Of a DNA stretch of 64,000 nucleotides, positions 51,609-59,197 are shown piece by piece. The notes below the pieces were generated by a model. It ran no database searches and was not told the DNA's origin. It worked only from the letters and a program-made list of their open reading frames with translations. Each line of letters opens with the position of its first letter. The stretch's first letter is position 1. The DNA is from Sphingobacterium allocomposti (GTDB lineage: Bacteria; Bacteroidota; Bacteroidia; Sphingobacteriales; Sphingobacteriaceae): contig NZ_VNHX01000004.1 of the NCBI RefSeq assembly GCF_008124885.1, positions 62,001 to 126,000 of the forward strand. The letters run 5' to 3'. Position numbers and translations under genes: made by a program.

Positions 51609-53264
51609 TTATCGGTAGAGCAATGCACCTGATACATTCCAGAAGCTGAAACTGGTGCCTTCCGGTTCTCCCTGCGGGATCTGTACGCGTATAGTGTGCT
51701 TGCCTGCTTTGAGCGAACCAAGATTGATGTAGTTGGGTGGTGTTACTGTTCCCGGACACCAGTTTGATCGGCTCAGATCTGATGAGGAGAGACCGTTTTG
51801 AAAGTTGCCGGAGACGGGGTTGTAGAGACGGTAGGATCCGCAGTCGGTACGCCATGGCGTAAATTTAAATGCGGGCTCCCCGTTTAGAAAGATGCGGTTT
51901 TCTTTTGGGACAAATTCGTCGCCGCCGCCCCATCCACCGTGGCCTGTGGTAATGTAGCGCAGTTGTACGTCTGTAGCGTCTTTGTCTAACTCGAAGGTCA
52001 CTTCCAGGCCTTTTTCCTGACTAAAAAAGGTGGCGTACGTCTGGCCGCCCATCTCCATGACGTTTGTCGTATTAAAAATGGGCAGGACTTTGGGCGATTC
52101 CATTTTCGACGCGCCGGGATGGATCGTGATTTCCAGGCTGACTTTGTGGCCTCCCTTGTCGTAATTTCCGATATACGTGCCCACGTATACTTCTTTGCCT
52201 GCCATCAACGACAAAAACTCGGAGATGTCCTGGCGGTAGATTGCCGAGTCTTGCCATGTTTTGCCTTTTAGTGTCAGACGGTCGTTAAAGTGCGATACGC
52301 CGAACGGCGTAAAAAAGCGCATAAGTTCATATACAGGCGAATATCCCTCGGTTCGGACCATTCCGGGGTACTCCTTGCCATCGCCATTCCGGTACATCGG
52401 CAGCGTGTTCATTCCGTTTTTCATGCCATCGAGGAAGGTTTGCGCCTGATCATCTGCGATCATGAATACGGAACCTGTCCGGTCGTATGCGTCGCCATTA
52501 GATTTTTCTATGAGCTGTACAAATGCTTGGTGGCCACCCGCCAGCTCCGGTACTTTAATTTTCTTTACAATGACGGTCCCGTTTGCGAAACGTAGGACGC
52601 TGTCTGACGTCGTTTTTTCGTTGAAGTTGATCTGCTCATCTTGAAAGATAGGGATCTGGATGAATCGGCTTTTCCATACTTGGTCCTGATAGGTAAGAGC
52701 ATCGACAACGTTCTCAAAAGGCCGCAGCGCCACGTTTGACGGAATATGCGATAGCTTCTCTACGTGAATTGCCGTGATCTTCGTATTGCCATTCCGTACG
52801 TATTCCAGTACCAAACCTATGTTTTGCCCCAGTTCATTAGGAGCCCCTTTGACGTTTAAGTCGTTCGTGTACCACAGTTCGATGCTATTTGAATTGACCG
52901 AGGTAATTGCCTTTTTGCAACGATAACCTAGTATCGTTTTTGTTTCGTCTGTAAGTGTTATCTTATCCCGTCCAAGGATCGTCGTGTCAAGTGTAGCGAG
53001 CTCCTTTGAAGCCGAAAAGTTGGTCAACTTATAATATCCGCCGCTTTTTCGGTCGACATAAAATGTTTCATATGGATACGAACTAGTTGACTGCGTTATG
53101 TTATGCGTTGTGATAACCGTTTGGTTCGCGTCCGTGAAGACCAGTAAAGGATCCTGTTGAGGAGACACCTTGTCGTTATAACTCCGCTGATAGGTAACCT
53201 TATACGATTGTGCCGATGTACCGGTTAGTATGATGAGGAAGAGGACAGATAGCAGGTACTTCAT
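51609..53264 (-). CDS. Secreted GLPGLI-PNGase F fusion (peptide-N-glycosidase F-like)
   Basis: A 551-residue exported protein. After the signal peptide (G-T-S-A-Q) the first 220 residues resemble the GLPGLI family (I-L-G-Y-R-C-K-K-A near residue 113 and E-L-W-Y-T-N-D-L near residue 130). The rest resembles peptide-N-glycosidase F: T-G-S-V-F-M-I near residue 265, T-T-G-H-G-G-W-G-G-G-D-E-F-V near residue 440, and F-T-P-W-R-T-D-C-G-S-Y-R then S-S-S-D-L-S-R-S-N-W-C-P-G-T. PNGase F cleaves N-glycans from asparagine. The ATG at 53264 was chosen over one 18 bp upstream because it gives the signal peptide directly. The role of the GLPGLI part is unknown. Confidence 0.85.
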   Translation of the reverse strand: MKYLLSVLFLIILTGTSAQSYKVTYQRSYNDKVSPQQDPLLVFTDANQTVITTHNITQSTSSYPYETFYVDRKSGGYYKLTNFSASKELATLDTTILGRDKITLTDETKTILGYRCKKAITSVNSNSIELWYTNDLNVKGAPNELGQNIGLVLEYVRNGNTKITAIHVEKLSHIPSNVALRPFENVVDALTYQDQVWKSRFIQIPIFQDEQINFNEKTTSDSVLRFANGTVIVKKIKVPELAGGHQAFVQLIEKSNGDAYDRTGSVFMIADDQAQTFLDGMKNGMNTLPMYRNGDGKEYPGMVRTEGYSPVYELMRFFTPFGVSHFNDRLTLKGKTWQDSAIYRQDISEFLSLMAGKEVYVGTYIGNYDKGGHKVSLEITIHPGASKMESPKVLPIFNTTNVMEMGGQTYATFFSQEKGLEVTFELDKDATDVQLRYITTGHGGWGGGDEFVPKENRIFLNGEPAFKFTPWRTDCGSYRLYNPVSGNFQNGLSSSDLSRSNWCPGTVTPPNYINLGSLKAGKHTIRVQIPQGEPEGTSFSFWNVSGALLYR

Positions 53265-53311
53265 ATGTAAATGGTTATTCATTAGTGTGTTTATATTTTC
53301 ATGGTATTCAT
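53262..53311 (-). promoter_or_regulatory. Leader element B, shared with 36888-36933
   Basis: The 50 bp up to and including the start codon of the PNGase-like gene are a near copy of the leader of the SRPBCC gene 16 kb away. It includes the common end GAATAACC[AG]TTTACATATG and a tiny upstream frame M-N-T-M-K-I. Confidence 0.5.
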
Positions 53312-53371
53312 CAGCCCACTGCGTTGATTTGTTGGCGCCTTAGCTCTGGCGGATAGAAAAAGGCTGGTAAA

Positions 53372-53405
53372 AAAATAGCCGCCCCAGACCTGAGGCAGCT
53401 ATTTT
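53372..53405 (-). terminator. Terminator of fabV
   Basis: A 12-bp stem with one mismatch (AAAATAGCCGCC with GGCAGCTATTTT), 13 bp past the fabV stop on the minus strand, running into a T-tract. Confidence 0.8.
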
Positions 53406-53418
53406 CATGGTATAGTGA

Positions 53419-54618
53419 TTAAGCTTTAATACTCGGTATTTCTACAACCTCGTTAGTATCAGCTTCATAGTCTATCTGATCAAAGTTGAACCCAAACAGA
53501 TGGAAGAACTCACTGCGGTAGCCAGCGATGTCGGAGATTTCTTCCAGGTTCTCCGTTGTTGCCTGTTCCCACAGCTTAGCGACTTCTGCCTGTACATCGT
53601 CGCGCATTTCGAGGTCGTCGACGCGGATGCGGCCTTTTTCGTCGACAGGAATTTCTCCTTCCTTGTATAGGCGTTCTGCAAACAGACGTTGCATCTGTTC
53701 AATCGTTCCTTCGTGGATACCTTTCTCTTTCATGACTTTGTAAAGAAGAGATATATATAACGGAACGACTGGTATGGCAGAGCTGGATTGCGTAACCAGG
53801 GCTTTGTTTACAGAAACGTAGCTGACGCCGCCGATGTCCTGTAACAGGCTATTAAGTACCGGCACCGTACCTTCTAGATGGTCTTTGGCTTTTCCGATGG
53901 TGCCATTTCTATAGATCGGATAGGTCAACTCAGGGCCGATATACGAATAGGCTACTGTTTTTACTCCCTCCGCGAGAACACCGGCACTTTTCAGGGCTTC
54001 TATCCAAAACTTCCAGTCTTCGCCACCCATCACGGCAATCGTGTTATCGATTTCTTCCTGACTTTCTACAGGCTGAATAGAGATGTCCGATACAACGCCG
54101 GCATGGAAGTCAACGGTTTTGTTGGTGAATGGCTGTCCAATGGGCTTTAAGACCGACGCGTGTGCAACGCCCGTTTTTGGATGGGTACGGCGAGGCGACG
54201 CCAAGGAGTATACCACTAAATCTACTTGGCCTAAATCTTGTTTAATCAAGTCGATCGCTTGTTGTTTTACCTCGTCCGAGAATGCATCGCCATTGATGCT
54301 TTTCGCATAAAGGCCGGCTGCCTGTGCCTCCTTTTCGAAGGCTGCAGAGTTGTACCACCCCGCAGTACCCGGTTTTCCGGGCGCCGCCGGTTTTTCGAAA
54401 AATACCCCGATTGTGGCAGCTCCCGAACCGAAGGCTGCCGTAATGCGTGAAGCTAGACCGAAACCGGTAGACGCACCGATCACTAAAACTTTCTTGGGGC
54501 CATTTTGAATTTCGCCCTTGGATTTTACGTAGTCTATCTGTTGTTTAACGTGTTCCGCGGTACCCTCAGGGTGCGAAGTTAAGCAGATAAAACCTCTTAC
54601 ACGTGGTTGTATAATCAT
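53419..54618 (-). CDS. fabV: FabV-type trans-2-enoyl-ACP/CoA reductase
   Basis: A 399-residue NADH-dependent enoyl reductase of the FabV/TER family, catalysing the last step of fatty-acid elongation. Seen are V-L-V-I-G-A-S-T-G-F-G-L-A-S-R near residue 44, V-Y-S-L-A-S-P-R-R near residue 135, and the catalytic Y-x8-K (Y-I-G-P-E-L-T-Y through G-K-A-K) around residues 226-245. The length matches the family (about 400). As a triclosan-tolerant alternative to FabI it may be the main or a second enoyl reductase here. It is monocistronic with its own terminator. Confidence 0.94.
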   Translation of the reverse strand: MIIQPRVRGFICLTSHPEGTAEHVKQQIDYVKSKGEIQNGPKKVLVIGASTGFGLASRITAAFGSGAATIGVFFEKPAAPGKPGTAGWYNSAAFEKEAQAAGLYAKSINGDAFSDEVKQQAIDLIKQDLGQVDLVVYSLASPRRTHPKTGVAHASVLKPIGQPFTNKTVDFHAGVVSDISIQPVESQEEIDNTIAVMGGEDWKFWIEALKSAGVLAEGVKTVAYSYIGPELTYPIYRNGTIGKAKDHLEGTVPVLNSLLQDIGGVSYVSVNKALVTQSSSAIPVVPLYISLLYKVMKEKGIHEGTIEQMQRLFAERLYKEGEIPVDEKGRIRVDDLEMRDDVQAEVAKLWEQATTENLEEISDIAGYRSEFFHLFGFNFDQIDYEADTNEVVEIPSIKA

Positions 54619-54750
54619 AGTTTTCTATCTTTTCGAATTGAAGGTGCAAATTAAGTAAATTTACTAGAATTATAGGAAAATATACGCGATAATCTTGATC
54701 GTTCTTTCGGTAGAAGACCGGCTAGCGACACCTAAGGGAAAGGCTCCCAC

Positions 54751-55179
54751 CTAATCTGTACGGCTTTTCTGCATATCGACCCGCACGGTGTATGTTCCCT
54801 GGTAGAGACTTTCCTGCATCAGATTTTCTGCGACAATGATATGGTAAACTCCGGAAATCTGTAAACTGTCGGTATATGCTTTGCCGAACGGGCCGTCCGT
54901 TTCGCCGTCGGGCGAAACGATTTGTGCGAGACGGATATTCCCGGTATCGCCCGGTGTGATGATCCTGATTGTTACCAGTGTTGGCTCATTTAAGCGGAAG
55001 GATAACGTATCTTTAGCGCCTGCGGCTTTTTCCCGCTGGAACTGAAGACGGCTTCCGTTATCAGCCGAGTGTTGGCCTGCCGTGATCGGCAGGGTGTCGG
55101 GCGGCATCTCCGGAGTCTTTGAGGGCCGACACCCAACCAAAGCGAGAAGGAAAAAGAGTTTGTATGATCTATATTTCAT
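54751..55179 (-). CDS. Small lipoprotein, unknown function
   Basis: A 142-residue protein with a lipoprotein signal peptide (lipobox L-V-G-C, Cys near residue 17), then a proline-rich spacer P-E-M-P-P-D-T-L-P and a beta-rich domain (T-L-V-T-I-R-I-I-T-P-G; G-V-Y-H-I-I-V-A-E-N; G-T-Y-T-V-R-V). It looks like a small beta-sandwich tethered in the envelope. The ATG at 55179 was chosen over an in-frame TTG 6 bp upstream. The start is directly preceded by a hairpin. I do not recognise a named family. Confidence 0.7.
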   Translation of the reverse strand: MKYRSYKLFFLLALVGCRPSKTPEMPPDTLPITAGQHSADNGSRLQFQREKAAGAKDTLSFRLNEPTLVTIRIITPGDTGNIRLAQIVSPDGETDGPFGKAYTDSLQISGVYHIIVAENLMQESLYQGTYTVRVDMQKSRTD

Positions 55180-55182
55180 GAG

Positions 55183-55214
55183 CAACGCCTTTCATCTGAT
55201 AACGAAAGGCGTTG
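55183..55214 (-). promoter_or_regulatory. Hairpin just upstream of the lipoprotein start codon
   Basis: CAACGCCTTTC pairs perfectly with GAAAGGCGTTG (11 bp, 10-nt loop), ending 3 bp before the ATG at 55179 and 25 bp after the asnA stop. No T-run follows on the minus strand, so it may be a translational control element rather than a terminator; both are possible. Confidence 0.5.
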
Positions 55215-55239
55215 TAATTTGTTTGAAAATAAGTCCTTA

Positions 55240-56244
55240 TTAAAGCAAATGAATGCCCTGCTGAATCAGTTGCTGTCTCTGTTGCTCGTCCCATATACTC
55301 ACCTGCACTTCGCCGATATGAGCTTTCTTTAGCATAAACATGCATACTCTCGACTGGCCTATCCCTCCGCCAATAGATTGAGGCAGTTGGTCGTGTATAA
55401 GCATACTATGAAAAGGCAGACTGGCCCGGTCGATGCTATTTCTAATCTCAAGCTGCCGAAGCAGCGCGATTTTGTCAACGCGGATGCCCATTGAAGACAA
55501 TTCGAAAGCCGTATTAAGGATCGGATTCCAGACCAGAATATCCCCGTTGAGTCCCCGATAACCTTCTTCGTTATCTGTACTCCAGTCGTCGTAGTCGGCC
55601 GCACGCCCGTCATGCGGGAACCCATTACTGAGTTCGCCCCCGATGCCGTAAATAAAAACGGCCCCATGTTCTTTAGCAATGGCGTTCTCCCGTTCTTTTG
55701 GTGTTGAATCGGGATACTTCGACAGCAGTTCCTCTGCTGATATAAAACGGATGGTTTCGGGCAGAACCGCACGTTTGTCCGGGTATTGCCTTTCGACTTC
55801 CTGCTCGGTTTCATATAGGCATTGGTATATCTTTAGGACGGTCTCTTTTAAATACGCAAAGGTCCGGTCGGTGTAATCAATATGTTTTTCCCAATCCCAT
55901 TGGTCTACGTAAATTGAGTGTATCGGGGTGTAATCTTCGTCAGGGCGCAGTGCGCGCATATCGGTAAGGATACCTTCGCCCTTCTCGATGCCGAGCTCCC
56001 GTAAACGTACCCGTTTCCATTTCGCCAGCGAATGTACCACCACGGCCCGTTTTTCATTCAGCGATTTGATAGGGAAGCTTACGGGGCGTTCGATGCCGTT
56101 GAGGTCGTCGTTGATTCCCGTCCCGTCCAGTACGATCAGGGGAGAGGATACCGGAATTAAGTTTAATGCCTGTTTCAGTTTATTCGAAATAGTGTCCTTA
56201 ACAAACGTTATCGCTTGCTCGGTTTTTAATAAGTTACGTCCCAT
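55240..56244 (-). CDS. asnA: Aspartate-ammonia ligase
   Basis: A 334-residue AsnA-type asparagine synthetase making asparagine from aspartate, ammonia and ATP. It resembles class II aminoacyl-tRNA synthetases in fold. Family features are Q-A-I-T-F-V-K-D near residue 10, R-A-V-V-V-H-S-L-A-K-W-K-R near residue 65, D-E-D-Y-T-P-I-H-S-I-Y-V-D-Q-W-D-W-E near residue 102, and G-G-G-I-G-Q-S-R near residue 290. The length is as expected. It is followed by the lipoprotein gene with a 60-bp gap. Confidence 0.95.
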   Translation of the reverse strand: MGRNLLKTEQAITFVKDTISNKLKQALNLIPVSSPLIVLDGTGINDDLNGIERPVSFPIKSLNEKRAVVVHSLAKWKRVRLRELGIEKGEGILTDMRALRPDEDYTPIHSIYVDQWDWEKHIDYTDRTFAYLKETVLKIYQCLYETEQEVERQYPDKRAVLPETIRFISAEELLSKYPDSTPKERENAIAKEHGAVFIYGIGGELSNGFPHDGRAADYDDWSTDNEEGYRGLNGDILVWNPILNTAFELSSMGIRVDKIALLRQLEIRNSIDRASLPFHSMLIHDQLPQSIGGGIGQSRVCMFMLKKAHIGEVQVSIWDEQQRQQLIQQGIHLL

Positions 56245-56360
56245 AAAATGTGTTAACCCTCAAATACCATAATCCAGATTTAGTGAGGTGTTGGTATTTT
56301 TATAAAATTTCCCAACAAAAATAGTTATTTTATTAAATTTTTATGTAAAATTTTGAAGAT

Positions 56361-56409
56361 ATTATTACAAATAAAGGCGGTCCTTAGAACCGCCTTTATT
56401 TGTAATAAT
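56361..56409 (-). terminator. Terminator of the IscA-like gene
   Basis: A perfect 21-bp inverted repeat, with CAAATAAAGGCGGT and ACCGCCTTTATTTG at its core, around a 7-nt loop. On the minus strand it begins 14 bp after the IscA-like stop. It is symmetrical enough to act in both directions. Confidence 0.9.
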
Positions 56410-56423
56410 ATGTATGTTTGAGG

Positions 56424-56759
56424 TTACACGGAAAAGCTTTCGCCGCATGCACACGTACGCGAGGCGTTTGGATTGTGAAATTCAAAACCTTTGCCGTTGA
56501 GCCCATCCGAATAATCAAGCTCGGTACCCGCCAAATAAAGATACGATTTGATGTCCAGGCATATCTTAATTCCTTTGTCCTCGCAAAATTGATCGCCCTT
56601 TTTTTCTTCATTGTCGAAGTTCAGCTTATAAGACAGGCCTGAACAACCGCCACTTTCTACCGCTACCCGCACAAAATAGCTACTGTCATAGTTTTCCTCC
56701 AACATGATCTGTTGGATGCGTTCTTTTGCTTTATCTGTTATGGTTACCATTCCGTCCAT
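56424..56759 (-). CDS. A-type iron-sulfur carrier (IscA/SufA/ErpA-like)
   Basis: A 108-111-residue HesB-fold protein that carries Fe-S clusters or iron to target proteins. The three conserved cysteines are present: one in S-G-G-C-S-G and two in the C-A-C-G-E-S-F tail. M-V-T-I-T-D-K-A at the N-terminus matches relatives. Two starts are possible, 56759 (M-D-G-M-V) and 56750. A near-consensus -7 box (GACTTTTG) lies at 56782-56789. The cysteine desulfurase gene lies directly upstream on the same strand, so sulfur supply and cluster carriage are genetically linked. Confidence 0.9.
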   Translation of the reverse strand: MDGMVTITDKAKERIQQIMLEENYDSSYFVRVAVESGGCSGLSYKLNFDNEEKKGDQFCEDKGIKICLDIKSYLYLAGTELDYSDGLNGKGFEFHNPNASRTCACGESFSV

Positions 56760-56845
56760 AGTTCTTCCTACTTTTAGACTACAAAAGTCGTCAATCTTTT
56801 TTTTACTTTCAACTGGCGCCGGTCGAGAAAATGTCACAAAATACG

Positions 56846-58018
56846 TTAGTCTATCAGTCCGTCCAGAAACAGCTTCCATATCGGCGACAGCTGGCGTACG
56901 TTGTACACCGTTTGAATAATATCCTCTACGGCACGTTCTACCTCGTCGCGTTCGGTAAATTTGCTAAGGCTGATACGGATGCTACTGAAGGCGTCATCGT
57001 CGTTTACGCCCATGGCTTTGAGTACGTGGGAAGGGTCCAGTAATCCCGATGCGCAAGCTGATCCGGATGATAGGGCAAGCTGTGGGAGGGATGTCATTAA
57101 TTCGGCAGACCGTATATGGCGGAAAGCAATATAGCTCGTATTGTCGAGCCTATCAGCTTCTTTGCCATGGACAATCACCTGTGGTACCCGGCGCTGGATC
57201 TGCTCTTCCAGGTAGTCCCGGTACGATCTGATTTGCGCATGAGGCCTGGCAATATCCAAGGCTTTTCCACACCCCACGATGGCAGCCACGTTTAAGGTGC
57301 CTCCGCGGAGCCCTTGTTCCTGTTTTCCTCCGCTGACAAGTGCTGGAATCTGAATGGGTTTAGTTTTCCTTCGGATGAATAATCCGCCGACCCCCTTTGG
57401 TCCATGGAACTTGTGGGCGCTAAACACCAGTATATCGATGGGTATCCGTTCGAGGTCAAGCTCCCGCTTGCCTACCAGCTGTGTGGCGTCGCAACAATAA
57501 AGAACGTCCTGCTCCTGGCATATTCGGGCGATATCCTCATACGGATGTACGACGCCAGACTCATTGTTAGCAGCCATAATGCATACGAGAATCGTATCCT
57601 TCCGGATTGTATCCCGAAGCTGCTGTAGATCGATCTCGCCGTTAGCATTCACGGCTAAGTACGACACTTCCACACCCCGTTTTTCCAGATAGGCGCAGGT
57701 ACTTAAAACCGCCTTGTGCTCTGTTTGGCACGTGATGATATGTTTGCCCTTTTTACCATACGTCTCGACGACACCTCTAAGGACCGTATTTATCCCTTCG
57801 GTCGCACCTGAGTTAAAAAAAATCTCGTTATCCTTTACGTTGAACTTCTGCGCTATCTGGCGCCTGGCCTGTTCAATAGCCTGGTTGGCTTCCCTGCCGG
57901 GTTTATGCTGTATGCTAGACGCATTTCCATAAGATTCCTGAAGAAAAGGTAGCATGCTTTCCAGGACGGCCGGATCTATTTTGGTGGTGGCATTATTGTC
58001 CAAGTATATCCAAGACAT
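56846..58018 (-). CDS. Cysteine desulfurase (IscS/NifS type)
   Basis: A 390-residue PLP enzyme removing sulfur from cysteine for Fe-S clusters. The PLP lysine lies in S-A-H-K-F-H-G-P-K-G near residue 201, the N-terminal Y-L-D-N-N-A-T-T is present, and the active-site cysteine loop reads S-G-S-A-C-A-S-G near residue 327. The active-site loop (with G-L-L-D-P-S-H-V-L) fits the NifS/IscS group. A TATCTTTA element, one base off consensus, lies 8 bp before the ATG. The IscA-like gene is next downstream, 87 bp away, and may also have its own promoter. Confidence 0.93.
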   Translation of the reverse strand: MSWIYLDNNATTKIDPAVLESMLPFLQESYGNASSIQHKPGREANQAIEQARRQIAQKFNVKDNEIFFNSGATEGINTVLRGVVETYGKKGKHIITCQTEHKAVLSTCAYLEKRGVEVSYLAVNANGEIDLQQLRDTIRKDTILVCIMAANNESGVVHPYEDIARICQEQDVLYCCDATQLVGKRELDLERIPIDILVFSAHKFHGPKGVGGLFIRRKTKPIQIPALVSGGKQEQGLRGGTLNVAAIVGCGKALDIARPHAQIRSYRDYLEEQIQRRVPQVIVHGKEADRLDNTSYIAFRHIRSAELMTSLPQLALSSGSACASGLLDPSHVLKAMGVNDDDAFSSIRISLSKFTERDEVERAVEDIIQTVYNVRQLSPIWKLFLDGLID

Positions 58019-58072
58019 ACGCTAAAGATAGGGTAAATATTATTAAAAGATTCATTCGGTCTAAGAAAATTT

Positions 58073-58080
58073 TATTTTTG
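58073..58080 (+). promoter_or_regulatory. -7 promoter box directly upstream of mscS
   Basis: TATTTTTG matches TAnnTTTG and ends 3 bp before the ATG at 58084, so the transcript would start about at the A of the ATG, giving a leaderless message. No clear -33 TTG is present. Confidence 0.5.
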
Positions 58081-58083
58081 TTC

Positions 58084-58935
58084 ATGGAAAAACTCGAACG
58101 TAGTGTAGAGCGGCTAACCGATCTGGTTATCCTAAAGATGCCGAGTATTATTGTTGCCCTGGTAATCCTTATTGCCGGTCGGTATGTGATCAGTTTTACG
58201 CTACGTATGTTGGAACGTAGGTTTGAAAAGAAGGATATCGATCGCTCTATCCGAAGCTTTATCAGCAGCCTGGTTAGGTTTGCGATGTATTGTTTGCTAA
58301 TCCTTACCGTGGCGAACACGATGGGGATACAGACGACGTCTTTTATTGCCGCTTTATCGGCCTTTGGGTTGGCTGTGGGGATGGCTTTGCAGGGGAGCCT
58401 GTCCAATTTTGCCGGTGGTGTACTTATTTTGATGTTCCGGCCGTTTGAGGTGGGCGATTATATATCGAGTAATAATGGATCAGAGGGAACGGTGGAGCAG
58501 ATCGACATTTTGTACACCACCTTGGTCAGCGCCGACGGTATCAAGGTTTTCAGCCCTAACGGGACGCTGGCAAACTCCGTTATTAAAAACTATACAAAAA
58601 TACTCTCCCGCAGATTTCAGTTCGTTATCGGTGTTTCCTATGAAGATAATATTAAAGAAGCCAAGGATACGATTGTTGCGGTTATTCAAAGCGACGACCG
58701 CGTATTGAAAAATCCCGCTCCCGAAGTTTTCGTGAGTGATCTGGCTGATAGTTCTGTAAATTTAACCATCAGGGGATGGGTAACTAAAGAGCAGTTCTGG
58801 GCGACAAATAACGCCTTACAGGAGAAAATTAAAATTGCGTTGGATGAAAAAGGCATCTCTATACCTTATCCGCAAACCGAAATGCGTATAAAGCAGGAGA
58901 GTACAACCGCGTCCGGCGCCGCTAAGGACAGCTAA
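58084..58935 (+). CDS. Small-conductance mechanosensitive channel (MscS family)
   Basis: A 283-residue inner-membrane channel that opens under membrane tension to release osmolytes. It has three hydrophobic helices in the first 110 residues and the pore helix A-L-S-A-F-G-L-A-V-G-M-A-L-Q-G-S-L-S-N-F near residue 92, then the F-R-P-F-E-V-G-D-Y-I beta-domain start. P-N-G-T-L-A-N-S-V-I-K-N-Y at about residue 162 is a family hallmark. The ATG at 58084 was chosen over an in-frame TTG 6 bp upstream lying inside the promoter box. It is convergent with a 48-codon gene, with stops overlapping by 4 bp. Confidence 0.93.
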   Translation: MEKLERSVERLTDLVILKMPSIIVALVILIAGRYVISFTLRMLERRFEKKDIDRSIRSFISSLVRFAMYCLLILTVANTMGIQTTSFIAALSAFGLAVGMALQGSLSNFAGGVLILMFRPFEVGDYISSNNGSEGTVEQIDILYTTLVSADGIKVFSPNGTLANSVIKNYTKILSRRFQFVIGVSYEDNIKEAKDTIVAVIQSDDRVLKNPAPEVFVSDLADSSVNLTIRGWVTKEQFWATNNALQEKIKIALDEKGISIPYPQTEMRIKQESTTASGAAKDS

Positions 58936-59078
58936 TCGAGCGAGCGTGTCAATACGTAATAACGGTAGGCGAGGACTGCTTGTTGCCACTTAGTAAGTTT
59001 GGCGGGGTCTTTCCCCGAGAGCTTCGGCAAAATAGCCTTATTGATTTTGTTCAGTGTTTTAAAGATTGCTTTTCTCAT
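58932..59078 (-). CDS. 48-residue basic protein, unknown function
   Basis: A small basic protein starting M-R-K-A-I-F-K-T-L-N-K-I-N-K, with a helical first half and a second part L-T-K-W-Q-Q-A-V-L-A-Y-R-Y-Y-V. The aromatic and basic pattern looks conserved-type, and I believe similar short proteins occur in related Bacteroidota, though I cannot name the family. The ATG at 59078 was preferred over one at 59168 because a hairpin terminator (59109-59132) lies between them. It overlaps the mscS stop by 4 bp on the opposite strand. Confidence 0.6.
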   Translation of the reverse strand: MRKAIFKTLNKINKAILPKLSGKDPAKLTKWQQAVLAYRYYVLTRSLD

Positions 59079-59108
59079 GCTACGCGATGTATGTAGGGAT
59101 AACAAAAA

Positions 59109-59132
59109 GTCCTGCAAATCGTTTTGCAGGAC
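59109..59132 (-). terminator. Terminator after glpT
   Basis: GTCCTGCAAA and TTTGCAGGAC form a perfect 10-bp stem with loop TCGT; on the minus strand TTTTTGTT follows. It lies 65 bp after the glpT stop and upstream of the 48-codon gene. Confidence 0.8.
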
Positions 59133-59197
59133 GCTATTTTTGTCGGGAACAGTTGCGTTGGCGATCAATATTAGCTAATAGACTACCGTCCGATGAT

